Assembly (NCBI GenBank): GCA_004369085.1
Contig: ML210627.1
Coordinates: 1 to 10,897 of the forward strand
Origin: Coprinopsis marcescibilis
Lineage: Eukaryota > Basidiomycota > Agaricomycetes > Agaricales > Psathyrellaceae
Reading direction: 5' to 3'
DNA length: 10,897 nt
In this document: in pieces, positions 1 through 8,078 of the stretch
How positions within the stretch are numbered: the first letter of the stretch is position 1
Layout of the letters: every line of letters starts with the position of its first letter
Made by a program: the position numbers and the translations under genes
Notes under the pieces: generated by a model
The model's database searches: none
Seen by the model: the letters and a program-made list of their open reading frames with translations, nothing else
Told to the model about the DNA's origin: nothing

Positions 1-1
1 C

Positions 2-178
2 CCCAGCCGTCATGAAGTCCTGCATGCTGCCTCAACCATCACCAAGTTTGCTGTGGGAGTTGGAGATTCATATGCACGCCAATTGGAGGCTCTCCTAGCC
101 TCCTTGAAGTGGGATCTCAGGTTGGAGGAGGCAAAGACTAAGAGGGATACGCGAATTACTGATTTTTTCAAGAAATAG
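2..178 (+). CDS. C-terminal end of a transposase-like protein (partial)
   Basis: An open frame enters from the left edge and stops at TAG 176-178, giving 58 residues. It reads PSRHEVLHAAST near the start, then an amphipathic stretch (SYARQLEALLASLKW) and a charged tail ending in RDTRITDFFKK. I recall C-termini of this style, an ARxLExLLASF-like helix then a final ITDFF/ITDYF, on basidiomycete pogo/Tigger-type DDE transposases; that is recollection of a family pattern, not a search result. The ending also resembles a PCNA-interacting (PIP) box at a terminus, with Asp where Gln is usual. The catalytic DDE domain, if present, lies outside the window. It could instead be an unrelated protein with a PIP-like tail. 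Confidence 0.5.
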   Translation, partial: PSRHEVLHAASTITKFAVGVGDSYARQLEALLASLKWDLRLEEAKTKRDTRITDFFKK

Positions 179-259
179 ACTACATCCAATACAAGACCCT
201 ATATCATGGGAATTTTTTTCTATTTACGGAAGCCTCCTCCTTAACCCATACCCCGTGAA

Positions 260-297
260 ATCCCATAACCTTGGGCTTCCCCCAACCATTATGGGAT
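260..297. repeat. Inverted repeat / nested hairpin downstream of the transposase-like ORF
   Basis: ATCCCATAA (260-268) is a perfect inverted match to TTATGGGAT (289-297). Inside it TTGGG (271-275) pairs with CCCAA (281-285). The two stems together make a strong nested hairpin 82 bases after the transposase-like stop codon. It may be a transcript 3' structure or a subterminal repeat of the transposon; the sequence does not decide between them. Confidence 0.6.
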
Positions 298-809
298 AAG
301 ACGGTGTCGACTGTACTTTGCATGTTTGTTATCCACACCGATCGGCGATCAATAACCACAAATCATGGCCAAAAATTAAAAATTAATTTGTGTTGGAGTC
401 CGGTCCGGCCGTGTCCAGGTTAGTAAGGTGGATATGGCCCGTGCGCAGGGCTCGTTTTTGCCAAGTTTTTGTGTTGGAGGAAGGCAATAATTCCTTGTTT
501 TGCATGCAAGGTTCTCACATTGAATTAGTTTCCTTATTTGGGTCATAAGCCTCACTTTTTCAAACGTGTGCAAACCAGTGGCGCGGTCATGCCCGCCCCC
601 TTATCCTGGATATGTTTGCCTGGCCACCATTTCGTCAACAACTTTTTTTGTCGGATTGAGTCAAAGGCGGGCAGAAGCAAGGATCAAGGCGTCGGCAAGA
701 CCGCGCCCCCTAGTTGGTAATTGGTAAAACAGTAAAGTGAGTGATATTGCACAGGAGAAGTACAATTCTCACAACTTCGTTCACTATTACGATATCAAAT
801 GACCTGTGG

Positions 810-826
810 GTACCATGACATGGTAC
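810..826. promoter_or_regulatory. 17-base palindrome upstream of the F-box gene
   Basis: GTACCATG (810-817) and CATGGTAC (819-826) are perfect reverse complements around one central A. An 8-1-8 dyad is the geometry of a dimeric DNA-binding protein site. It lies about 300 bases before the F-box start codon. No specific factor is recognised. Confidence 0.35.
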
Positions 827-903
827 ATTAACAAAGGTCTCCGTTGGTCCCCGACGCTCAGTTTCCTTATGATCTTTCCCAATAAAGTGTCGCGACGCGC
901 CAC

Positions 904-911
904 GCACGTGA
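904..911. promoter_or_regulatory. E-box-like site GCACGTGA
   Basis: CACGTG at 905-910, flanked as GCACGTGA, is the core bound by fungal bHLH factors of the Cbf1/Pho4 type. It is 216 bases upstream of the F-box start codon. A six-base core occurs by chance, so this is only a candidate. Confidence 0.3.
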
Positions 912-1126
912 CCATGACACTGTCGCGATATGTCGCCATTTCATCACAATATTGCTCCTTCGCTCTGTCATCTGAGGGATTATATTATCATTTACGGCGC
1001 CAACCATGTTGCTTTCCACTCTCTTCCAAACGTCTTCTACCGCTTGCGGAGCATCTGTCTACACTTCGCACAGATTAATCCCACCGACCATACTGCAAGC
1101 CTCACTAGGATTCGTTTAACGAGAGA

Positions 1127-2221
1127 ATGGAATCATTACCTGCCGAAATACATGCTTACATTGCATACTTCACTTGTCTCACAGACTATGGGCCAACGAT
1201 GCGATCATTCGGTCTTGTATCGACTTACTTCGCCGAAGTTTGTGGAGCTTTCCGCTATCGAACGATAGCCCTCCACAGCGAGCGGAGTATCCTTTCTTTA
1301 GCAGAATCGGTGCAAAGCCGACCATCCCATACCTTGAACGTACGGAATATGTTCATTGCGTATCCGGAGCTTGCAACCGCAAACCCCAACTTGCAAAACA
1401 AGCTTCTGCAGCTCATCACCCAATGTGCACCAACCCTTCACTCACTCACGGTCGACTGCACTCTGTCGCTCTCGACAAGCACAACCCTCTTCTCCCGCAT
1501 ATTCCGACTACACTTCCCGACCCTTCTTGAACTCAAATTGGCAGGGTTCTATCCATTCCCCAACTCCGTCACTTCATCACAACTGCCCCATCTTCGCCGA
1601 CTTCATTTGCACGGAAATCGGAACCCACACGGTCTCTTGCAGGTTGGAAACCTCGCGGGATCATGTCCCAACCTCACACAGCTGCACATATCTGGTCTGA
1701 GCATGGCTCTGGCCTTCGCCATGGAGCTCGCAGAAGCACTCGACACGCATGTTCATCCAGCTGATGCCGCAATATTCGACTCCCCGTGCCCCTCGCCTCC
1801 GCCCTCCCCATCCCAATACTGCCCTGATTCGGGGAGCACCATCCCCACCTCCATCGCCGATATGTTCTCGCTTTCATCTCCCACAGTTAAATTCCCAGCG
1901 AAATTGCCTCACTCCGTCAAGCACGTAGTGGTTCAGCCTGCGCCCGAACTGGAAGCGTCTGGTTCAGAAGGGACAAGGGGTAACAGCAGGACGGCTGTGC
2001 TAAAGGATCAGGCTATGATGGCGTCGTTGACGAGGATTGTGACAAGGGAGAGGGCTCAGGGAGATGGGGTTGGGATTGACCATGCAGGTGCAGAGTTGGT
2101 CCCTGATAGAGATATAAAAGGGCTGCGATATACGCTTTTGCCGCGCGCGACTCGGGCTGTTAGCTCAGGCGAGATCTACAAGGAGTGGAAGCGCCGGATA
2201 TCGGGCGAAGGACATTGGTAG
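1127..2221 (+). CDS. F-box protein with leucine-rich middle region
   Basis: A single-exon frame of 364 residues begins MESLPAEIHAYI and ends EGHW with stop TAG. Residues 3 to about 48 fit the F-box pattern: LPAEIHAYI, then SFGLVSTYFAEVC, then FRYRTIAL. F-box proteins bind Skp1 and recruit substrates to SCF ubiquitin ligases; that role is inferred from family. Residues about 90-200 contain repeated LxxLxL segments (TLHSLTVDC, TLLELKLAGF, HLRRLHLHGN, NLTQLHISGL), an irregular LRR-like substrate-binding region. A Pro/Ser-rich spacer follows at about 213-250. The C-terminus (YKEWKRRISGEGHW) resembles the EWLDRxxGGEGxW endings I associate with agaricomycete F-box proteins. It is tail-to-tail with the first DUF1996 gene, 126 bases away, and a trace of its last codons recurs at 5033-5062. 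The substrate cannot be deduced. Confidence 0.82.
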   Translation: MESLPAEIHAYIAYFTCLTDYGPTMRSFGLVSTYFAEVCGAFRYRTIALHSERSILSLAESVQSRPSHTLNVRNMFIAYPELATANPNLQNKLLQLITQCAPTLHSLTVDCTLSLSTSTTLFSRIFRLHFPTLLELKLAGFYPFPNSVTSSQLPHLRRLHLHGNRNPHGLLQVGNLAGSCPNLTQLHISGLSMALAFAMELAEALDTHVHPADAAIFDSPCPSPPPSPSQYCPDSGSTIPTSIADMFSLSSPTVKFPAKLPHSVKHVVVQPAPELEASGSEGTRGNSRTAVLKDQAMMASLTRIVTRERAQGDGVGIDHAGAELVPDRDIKGLRYTLLPRATRAVSSGEIYKEWKRRISGEGHW

Positions 2222-2347
2222 ACATCGCTAGGACGTAAAAATCATCCGTAAGATTACTTCTTGTTGATACATGGATGTTAAACCTCTTTAAAAATCGATA
2301 ATCATTCACGAAATTCAAAGAGTATTTCCAGATGAGCATGCTACTCT

Positions 2348-4110
2348 TCAAGGTGTGATGATCGCAGGGAATGCAGTAGCGATAACGTCAGGCACAGCAG
2401 GGGTGGCAGTCGGATCGCAGTTAGGGGCCAGAGAATGAGTTCCTGGACCAGGGTGGCAAACGGTCCATGGTGGGATGATAGGCACTTGTCTGTCAGTAGG
2501 AACCGGGAGCTCGACTGTAGTCGATGGTGCATTGCATCTAGCAGGGACGGTTGCGTAGTCGGGTCCTCCCTGAAGTGGGTTACAGCCAGGAAGCTCGTCG
2601 AGGTCTACGAATTCCAATTTTTAGTACCACCAGACACTTGGTATAAAAACGACGTACACTGGTCTTCAACCACCTCGGGCACCTTGCTAGCCTGTCGACA
2701 GCTGTTCATAGTGTCCGCATCTTGGACTGTCAAGGCTGGGCAGTTGGCTGGGATACCATCTCCAGTGGTGCAAACGTCCATGGCCCTCTTTAGCGAGTCT
2801 CCTTCCCACCCGAAGACGTAATCGGCGTGCTGCCCGAATCCGGTTCTAGAAATTAAAAGTGAAATTGAAGATCATTAATCAGGCTTGAAAGATCATTTGT
2901 TAAGACTGAGATACGTACGGATCTCCCATACTAAACACGAATGGTTGGCTCCCATCAGTTGGCCAGAGATCGGGGGAGTTGAAGGGTCTGGTGTCCCAGA
3001 CGATTTCCACGAAAAGCAGAGGGAGTCGGACCGGGTGTGAATCTGGGCAATCGGTACCGAAGAACCCGCCTGGAGGATGAGCGACGTGGCTGGAATGGTC
3101 TGGAGGGTCGAGATTGACGCCGTCCCAGCATCTGAGGATTGTTGTCCGTGTTAGAAGTCGACTCAAAGTTGAAAGTTTCAAACTCTGTATACGCACTGAG
3201 GATAGAATATATTCGAGCGAATACCACCGGTACACTTTTGCTTTGGGAAGTCGATGGAATCATCTTTGCTGTTTCCGGGAGTTCCGAATTGACCTGGGTC
3301 GGCACCGTGGAAGCAGCGGAAGGTGATAGCCTTGGATTGAGTATCTTTGGGGTCAACGTCGTCCTTTCGGCGCATTGGGTTGCCGGTTATCATTCTGAAT
3401 CCCTGTCAAGCAACTTGAGAACATGTTCGAGAAGCATAAAATCATATCGCGGTACCTTTGCAAATGGAACGATATTGAGATTCTTCGACGGAGGTCCAGG
3501 TTGGAAGTAATAGACGGTCATGCCGCCGGCTTGGTATCCAGGGCCCGTATTGTGGTTTGCCATTTGGGGAACCTGGAGTCAGTGGTCATTGAGAACCTCA
3601 ACGAACCGAATCTTAAAGCAACTTGCCCTGAAGTAGCTCCCATTCTGGTGCTTGAAATATAGAACAGCGGTCCAGTAGTTCGATTTATCTTCCTTGAATC
3701 GGCAGGTTGTACAAGTAGAAAGCTCAGCGTAGTCGTCCTTTGGATCCATCGAAAGGTTGAACCTAAGAATAGTATTAATGCCTGAAAGCTTCCTTAGGAA
3801 CAACTCGTAGTGCTTTACTCACGCATTCTAGCAACCAGGAACGGAGATCGCTGATCAGCAATTGAATTCACGTTGAATCAATGTCGAGAACACTCACTCC
3901 TCCAACAATTTGATGCACATGAGGCGACACCTGACCGGGCGTTACCAGCCTGAAGAAGAAGGTTGGCGTTAGAAATAGGCCAAAGGGGCATGGGAATATG
4001 ACCTACGGGTCGAAACGCTCAGTAACTAGCTGAGAGCATGGCAGTCGAATGAAGGCATTGGCCGAGGTGACGACCGATGAAATGGCAAACAGAAGAGATG
4101 ACCACTGCAT
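2348..4110 (-). CDS. Secreted DUF1996 domain protein, copy A (nine exons)
   Basis: Exons in transcription order are 4110-4007, 3949-3898, 3827-3823, 3762-3627, 3572-3456, 3402-3197, 3131-2919, 2845-2658 and 2604-2348, giving 425 residues and stop TGA. Residues 1-19 (MQWSSLLFAISSVVTSANA) are a signal peptide, followed by FIRLPCSQLVTERFDP. The DUF1996 hallmark SPHVHQIVGGNAF lies at about 43-55, with STCTTC, YYFQP, CFHGADP, DLDPPDHSSHVAHP-like and VWDTRPFNSPD motifs to about residue 280, then LPGCNP near 345. The last 80 residues are Pro/Thr-rich with several Cys. DUF1996 (Pfam) is a fungal extracellular family whose function I do not know to be settled. Intron 4 uses a GC donor; the others are GT-AG. 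A TTTAAA box sits 52 bases before the ATG. The gene converges on the F-box gene and is paralogous to 5187-6925. Confidence 0.9.
3823..3827 (-). other. 5-base microexon (exon 3) of DUF1996 copy A
   Basis: On the minus strand the context is CTAG, then AATGC, then GTGAGT. The five bases supply Asn53 and the first two bases of the Ala54 codon, restoring the GGNAF core of the DUF1996 hallmark across introns of 70 and 60 bases. Without it the frame between exon 2 (ending VGG) and exon 4 (starting with the last base of Ala, then FNLSMDP) would not join. Confidence 0.85.
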
Positions 4111-5186
4111 CCTGTCCTGGTTAAGTCACACAGTTGAAAGGAAAGGATCACAACTAAACCTTTTAAACCTTTGGCCACATGGACGCTAATGTGGATCATC
4201 CAGCTATTGATAGAATGTTGCGAGGATCGTCCGTATGGACTACGGAAGAACTATTCCGGCGAAGGAAGCTCCATCGAAAGGTCTTCGTCGATTAATCATT
4301 GTCCAAGATCACTTCACCAACAACGACATTGTGAGGTCAGAGCCCAAATATTTACCAGTCTAGTAGCGCCACGCAGCGTGTACTACTCGAACTGTTTTAC
4401 AGCAGCAGCCAAGCACGATGACATGGTGTCGGGAACATTGAGATTATCGACTACCGTGATAGTGAAGCGCCAGATTCTCTCCGAATCTGTTGCTAGCAGT
4501 GTTCTTGTCTTGTCCTATTCAAATCTTGATAGGAGATTCTCCGAATGCCATAACTGACCACCGAGAACCACCAGCTCCATGCAATGTATGGAGCTATAAG
4601 AGGTCAGCAACCGCGTTCTCAAACTTCGACATCTTCGATAGCGTGGCGCGTTTCCGAAATTTCTGATCGAAGTCTTCTGCAGCAGCTCTACTTTGATATC
4701 GCCCCGCTTGAGATTTGAAAAGCGGAGTCATAGTTTTGGCATTTATGGACAGAGATATTGAGTAGAAGCTCCCAAAGACAATGGAAGACTCGGATTCGGT
4801 CGTGCTAGCGCCGCGTCCGCTGGAGTAGTCCGAGTGGACGTTCCAGGCACGCAGTGGAGAGGGAATCTGGACAAGGTGAGGTTCTCCGAGGCTGGCTCAC
4901 TGGCGCACAGCCACCCGGGTATCTATGCTCTAATCTAATCTACATACCTAGTAAATCTATCTAGCCTGCCCCAAACTGTGCTCTTGAGTCTTCTGGGCGC
5001 CTAGCCCCTGCTACACCGCCATCGACGCACAGGCCAATATGGCGAAGGACATGGTATTGTAGACATTTTCAAGACGTAAAAATCATCGATTAGACTAGTT
5101 CTTGTTGATACTACGTTCAACCTCTTCATGAATTTGGTAATCAGTCAAAAAACGCAATGCCTAGTTCGAAATGAAGACCCTGCTCT
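4111..5186. other. Intergenic region between the DUF1996 copies
   Basis: The left part, to about 4795, is the upstream region of copy A and matches the upstream region of copy B in blocks. Small inverted repeats are CAGATTC/GAATCTG (4471-4489) and AGCTCCAT/ATGGAGCT (4573-4595). Bases 4796-5032 have no counterpart near copy B; they include CTAATCTAATCTACATAC near 4930. Bases 5033-5186 are the 3' flank of copy B. The 128-residue frame at 4171-4557 is broken in the copy B region, so I do not call it a gene. Confidence 0.55.
4162..4167 (-). promoter_or_regulatory. TATA-like box of DUF1996 copy A
   Basis: TTTAAA lies 52 bases upstream of the start codon, inside a block (CTAAACC-TTTTAAACCT on the plus strand) shared with copy B. 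Shared position and sequence in diverged flanks support a core promoter role. Confidence 0.5.
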
Positions 5187-6925
5187 TTAAGGTGTGACGA
5201 TCGCTGGGAACGCGGTACCGACAGCGTCAGGCACAGCGGGGGTCGCTGTTGGATCGCAGATAGGGGCGAGAGAATGAGTTCCGGGACCAGGGTGGCAAAC
5301 GGTCCATGGTGGGATGATAGGCACTTGTTTGTCAGTAGGAACCGGGAGTTCGACTGTAGTCGATGGTGCATCGCATCTAGCAGGGACGGTTGCGTAGTCG
5401 GGCCCTGCCTGAATTGGGTTACAGCCCGGGAGCGCGTCGAGGTCTACGGATTCCCGTTTTAAATGCTAGCAGGCCACTTGTTGTGAAAACGACGTACATT
5501 GGTCTTCAATCACCTCAGGGACCTTGCTAGGCTGTCGGCAGCTGTTCATGGTATCCGTGTCTTGGACTGTCAAGACTGGGCAGCTGGCTGGGATGCCATC
5601 TCCAGTGGTACAAACGTCCATGGCCCTCTTCAGCGAGTCTCCTTCCCAGCCGAAAACGTAGTCGGCGTGCTGCCCGAATCCAGTCCTTGAAATTGAAACT
5701 CAGACTTGAAAGGAGCTTCTGATAACACTGAGATACGTACGGATCGCCCATGCTAAACACAAATGGTTGGCTCCCATCAGTTGGCCAGAGATCGGGGGAA
5801 TTGAAGGGTCTGGTGTCCCAGACGATTTCCACGAAAAGCAGAGGGAGTCGGACTGGGTGTGAATCTGGGCAATCGGTACCGAAGAACCCGCCTGCAGGAT
5901 GAGCGACATGGCTGGAATGGTCAGGAGGGTCGAGATCGACGCCATTCCAGCACCTGATGCAAATTGTAAGCCATACTTTACCAAAACTCTGGGATCCGCA
6001 TTATCCAATATGAAGACGCACTGGGGATAGAATATATTCGAACGGATACCGCCGGTGCAGGGTCGTTTGGGGAAGTCTATCGAGTCGTCTATACTAAATC
6101 CTGGAGTTCCGAATGGTCCAGGGTCGGCGCCATGGAAGCAGCGGAAGGTGATAGACCTGGATTGAGTATCGTTGGGGTCGACATCGTCCTTACGACGCAT
6201 GGGGTTGCCCGTGATCATTCGAAAACCCTAGCAAGAGATTATGAGGCGATTCTCAGAAGAGAGTTATAGGGCTCGACGATACCTTTGCAAACGGAACGAT
6301 GTTGAGGTTCTTGGTCGGAGCTCTAGGTTGGAAATAGTAGACAGTCATTCCACCAGCTTGGTATCCAGGCCCAGTATTGTGGTTCGCCATTTGAGGCACC
6401 TAGCACATTTACTTAGCTCAGACGATGGTGATCCAGCGAGCAACTCACCCTGTAGTAACTGCCATTGCGGTTCTTGAAATACAGGACGGCAGTCCAATAG
6501 TTGGATTTATCTTCTTTGAATCGGCAAGTTGTGCAAGTTGAAAGCTCGGCGTAGTCGTCTTTCGGGTCCATGGAAAGGTTGAACCTAATATTAATTAAAT
6601 GGATTAAAGCATCCTGCAGAGGCGTTGAATAAGCTTCACTTACGCATTCTTTTTAAGGTTGGGGAGCACCAATCAAGACCTGAGTTCGCGTTGAATCAAC
6701 ATAGGGTGTACTCACTCCTCCAACAATCTGGTGCACATGAGGTGACACCTGACCAGGCGTAACGAGCCTGCACAATAAGGCTCTTATTTTATGTTTAAAG
6801 ATGCAATAGGATATGACTTACGGATCGAAACGCTCAGTAACTAGCTGAGAGCATGGCAACCGGATGAAAGCGTGGGCCGACGTGACAGCCGATGAGATGG
6901 CAAATAGGAGAGATGACCACTGCAT
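5187..6925 (-). CDS. Secreted DUF1996 domain protein, copy B (nine exons)
   Basis: Exons in transcription order are 6925-6822, 6767-6716, 6648-6644, 6584-6449, 6399-6283, 6227-6022, 5953-5741, 5685-5498 and 5443-5187, giving 425 residues and stop TAA. Each exon has exactly the length of its partner in copy A (104, 52, 5, 136, 117, 206, 213, 188, 257). The signal peptide is MQWSSLLFAISSAVTSAHA. Domain order and motifs match copy A, with substitutions such as PGPPSK to PRAPTK, DTQSKA to DTQSRS and CWDGVN to CWNGVD. All eight introns are GT-AG. An apparent in-frame TAG at 5466-5468 lies inside intron 8 (5444-5497), so it does not truncate the protein. Both copies keep an intact frame and exon lengths, which points to two functional genes. 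Confidence 0.9.
6644..6648 (-). other. 5-base microexon (exon 3) of DUF1996 copy B
   Basis: The minus-strand context is AAAAAG, then AATGC, then GTAAGT, between introns of 67 and 59 bases. The same five bases at the same place as in copy A encode Asn53 and part of Ala54. The flanking intron sequence has diverged, which supports the exon being real. Confidence 0.85.
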
Positions 6926-7028
6926 CCCGTGGTGGTTAAGATTGGGGTCGCTCTGTAGGCTGGTTAGGTCGTTAACAGCTGTGGTATGAAGTCACAGAGT
7001 TGAAACGAAAGGAATTCACCCAAACCTT

Positions 7029-7034
7029 TTTAAA
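7029..7034 (-). promoter_or_regulatory. TATA-like box of DUF1996 copy B
   Basis: TTTAAA lies 104 bases upstream of the start codon in the block matching copy A. The longer distance comes from about 50 extra bases in the leader (about 6940-6990), which contain CCTAAC followed by TACAG on the minus strand and could be a small 5' leader intron. Confidence 0.45.
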
Positions 7035-7739
7035 CCTCTGGTCATGGGGACAATAACATGGATCATGTTATTGATGGAATGTTGCGAGAATCGCCCGTAT
7101 AGAAAAGAAGAACCATAGGCTCCATCGAGGGGTCTTCGTCGATTACCCAAGTTCTCTTTACCGAGCCCCGAGGACAAAAGCCCAGCGATTCATCGGCTTC
7201 GAAGTACGGCCATTGCCCAGATTCTCCAGGAGAGATCACAGCGAAATGGCATACCGTACATCCTAGTGCCCGGGAATGCTGACAGTGTCCTTGTCTCGTC
7301 CTATTCAAAGCATGACAAGATTCTCCGAGTGTCGCAACTGGGCCTTGAGAAGCACCAGTTCAATTCGATCTATTGGGCCTTATGAGGTGAACATCCACGT
7401 TTTCGAACTTCGGCGGCTTCTATACCGTGGCGCGTTTCCGAAATTTGTGATCGAAGTTCTCTGCTTTCATAGTAAAGTCATGCCGCGCCGTTTCAAGGTT
7501 GGAAAAGGGGCCATACTTAGCCTGGCATCGAAGGAATCCGGGAAGCAGACTTGGATACTGAGTTGTTGCCTGAATCTCCGTCCGTGGCGAACTTGATCAT
7601 GAGAAGTCCAAGTTGAAGACAGTGGAAGACAGCGTCCCTCCGACGGTCACGCACAGCAGACGCACAGACCACACTAATCGTACATAATCGTAGCTCCGTT
7701 TGAATTCTGTGATCGGACAAGGAAAAATGGCAAAACTAA

Positions 7740-7828
7740 GTGGCGCCACCGATAATCGAACTCGCGATCGCGCCTTGATCATTTGCTTGATTACCTCTCC
7801 AAATCTTTTCAAACCGACTCTTGGCACT
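7740..7828 (-). repeat. tRNA-like / SINE-head fragment (degenerate)
   Basis: On the minus strand the region ends GAGTTCGATTATCGG-TGGCGCCA, where GTTCGATT fits the RNA polymerase III B box and T-loop. About 87 bases upstream GTGCCA can pair with TGGCGCC, and T-runs follow (GTTTTGCC, ATTTTTCC). The T-stem has mismatches and the anticodon arm does not fold cleanly, so a working tRNA gene is unlikely. A tRNA-derived SINE or decayed tRNA is the best guess. Confidence 0.3.
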
Positions 7829-7972
7829 ACAAGTTTCTCCTTGACTCCCTGGGATCTGAAGAGCACCTTGAGCCCTCAGAGTCAACTACATACATCCTGC
7901 TCATGCTCTGTTCAGTCTACAAGTGGGTCCAACTTCGGCTCATTTGGAAACCGGTCACATTGAAAGCTGATG

Positions 7973-7989
7973 GGGTAGATCATCTACCC
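7973..7989. repeat. 17-base palindrome
   Basis: GGGTAGAT (7973-7980) and ATCTACCC (7982-7989) are perfect reverse complements around a central C. The dyad has the same 8-1-8 geometry as the one at 810-826 but a different sequence. Confidence 0.5.
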
Positions 7990-8052
7990 TAAATCCTAAA
8001 CGCCCTTGTAACGCGAACGGGTTGTATTGTGCAGGATAAAGGATGGGAATGC

Positions 8053-8078
8053 CAGAGTAGCTGTAGGAAGCTACTCTG
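8053..8078. repeat. 10-base-pair hairpin
   Basis: CAGAGTAGCT (8053-8062) and AGCTACTCTG (8069-8078) are perfect reverse complements with a 6-base loop GTAGGA. No T-run follows and there is no adjacent gene to terminate, so the role is unknown. Confidence 0.5.

Larger units (their letters stand above)
179..1126. other. Non-coding stretch between transposase remnant and F-box gene
   Basis: No open frame here has protein-like composition or a recognisable motif; the short frames overlap on both strands and look like chance. It contains the hairpin at 260-297, an AT-rich patch around 365-392, a 17-base palindrome at 810-826 and an E-box at 905-910. Its right part should hold the F-box promoter and leader, but I see no convincing TATA box. 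Confidence 0.5.
2196..4795. repeat. Tandem duplication unit, copy 1
   Basis: This stretch matches 5033-7635 in order: the F-box gene tail (GCGAAGGACAT at 2205-2215), the shared GACGTAAAAATCATC, the whole DUF1996 gene, the TTTAAA promoter block, GGTCTTCGTCGATTA, and GTGGCGCGTTTCCGAAATTT near 4650. Coding exons align without gaps and introns and flanks are diverged, so the duplication is old. Edges are by eye. Confidence 0.75.
5033..7635. repeat. Tandem duplication unit, copy 2
   Basis: This is the second copy of the unit described at 2196-4795, in the same orientation. Its left edge still carries GCGAAGGACATGG from the end of an F-box reading frame (now reading AKDMVL then stop). Its right edge is near the GTGGAAGACAG block. 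About 237 bases without a match to the other unit (4796-5032) separate the two. Confidence 0.72.

Noticed and set aside
1356..1700. Overlapping plus-strand frames inside the F-box gene
   Set aside because: They are shifted-frame shadows of the 364-residue F-box frame, which has the family motifs.
4171..4557. 128-residue open frame upstream of DUF1996 copy A
   Set aside because: No recognisable motif, and the matching region upstream of copy B does not keep the frame.
5466..5468. In-frame TAG in DUF1996 copy B after the exon 8 sequence, suggesting a truncated gene
   Set aside because: A GTACGT donor at 5497 and TAG acceptor at 5444 remove it, and the same intron in copy A removes a 1-base length difference; both copies then read QYLD-LPGCNP in frame.
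2348..6925. The two similar 2.6 kb units as long terminal repeats of a retroelement
   Set aside because: Each unit holds an intact intron-containing host-type gene and the spacer is only about 240 bases with no retroelement proteins; a tandem gene duplication explains it.
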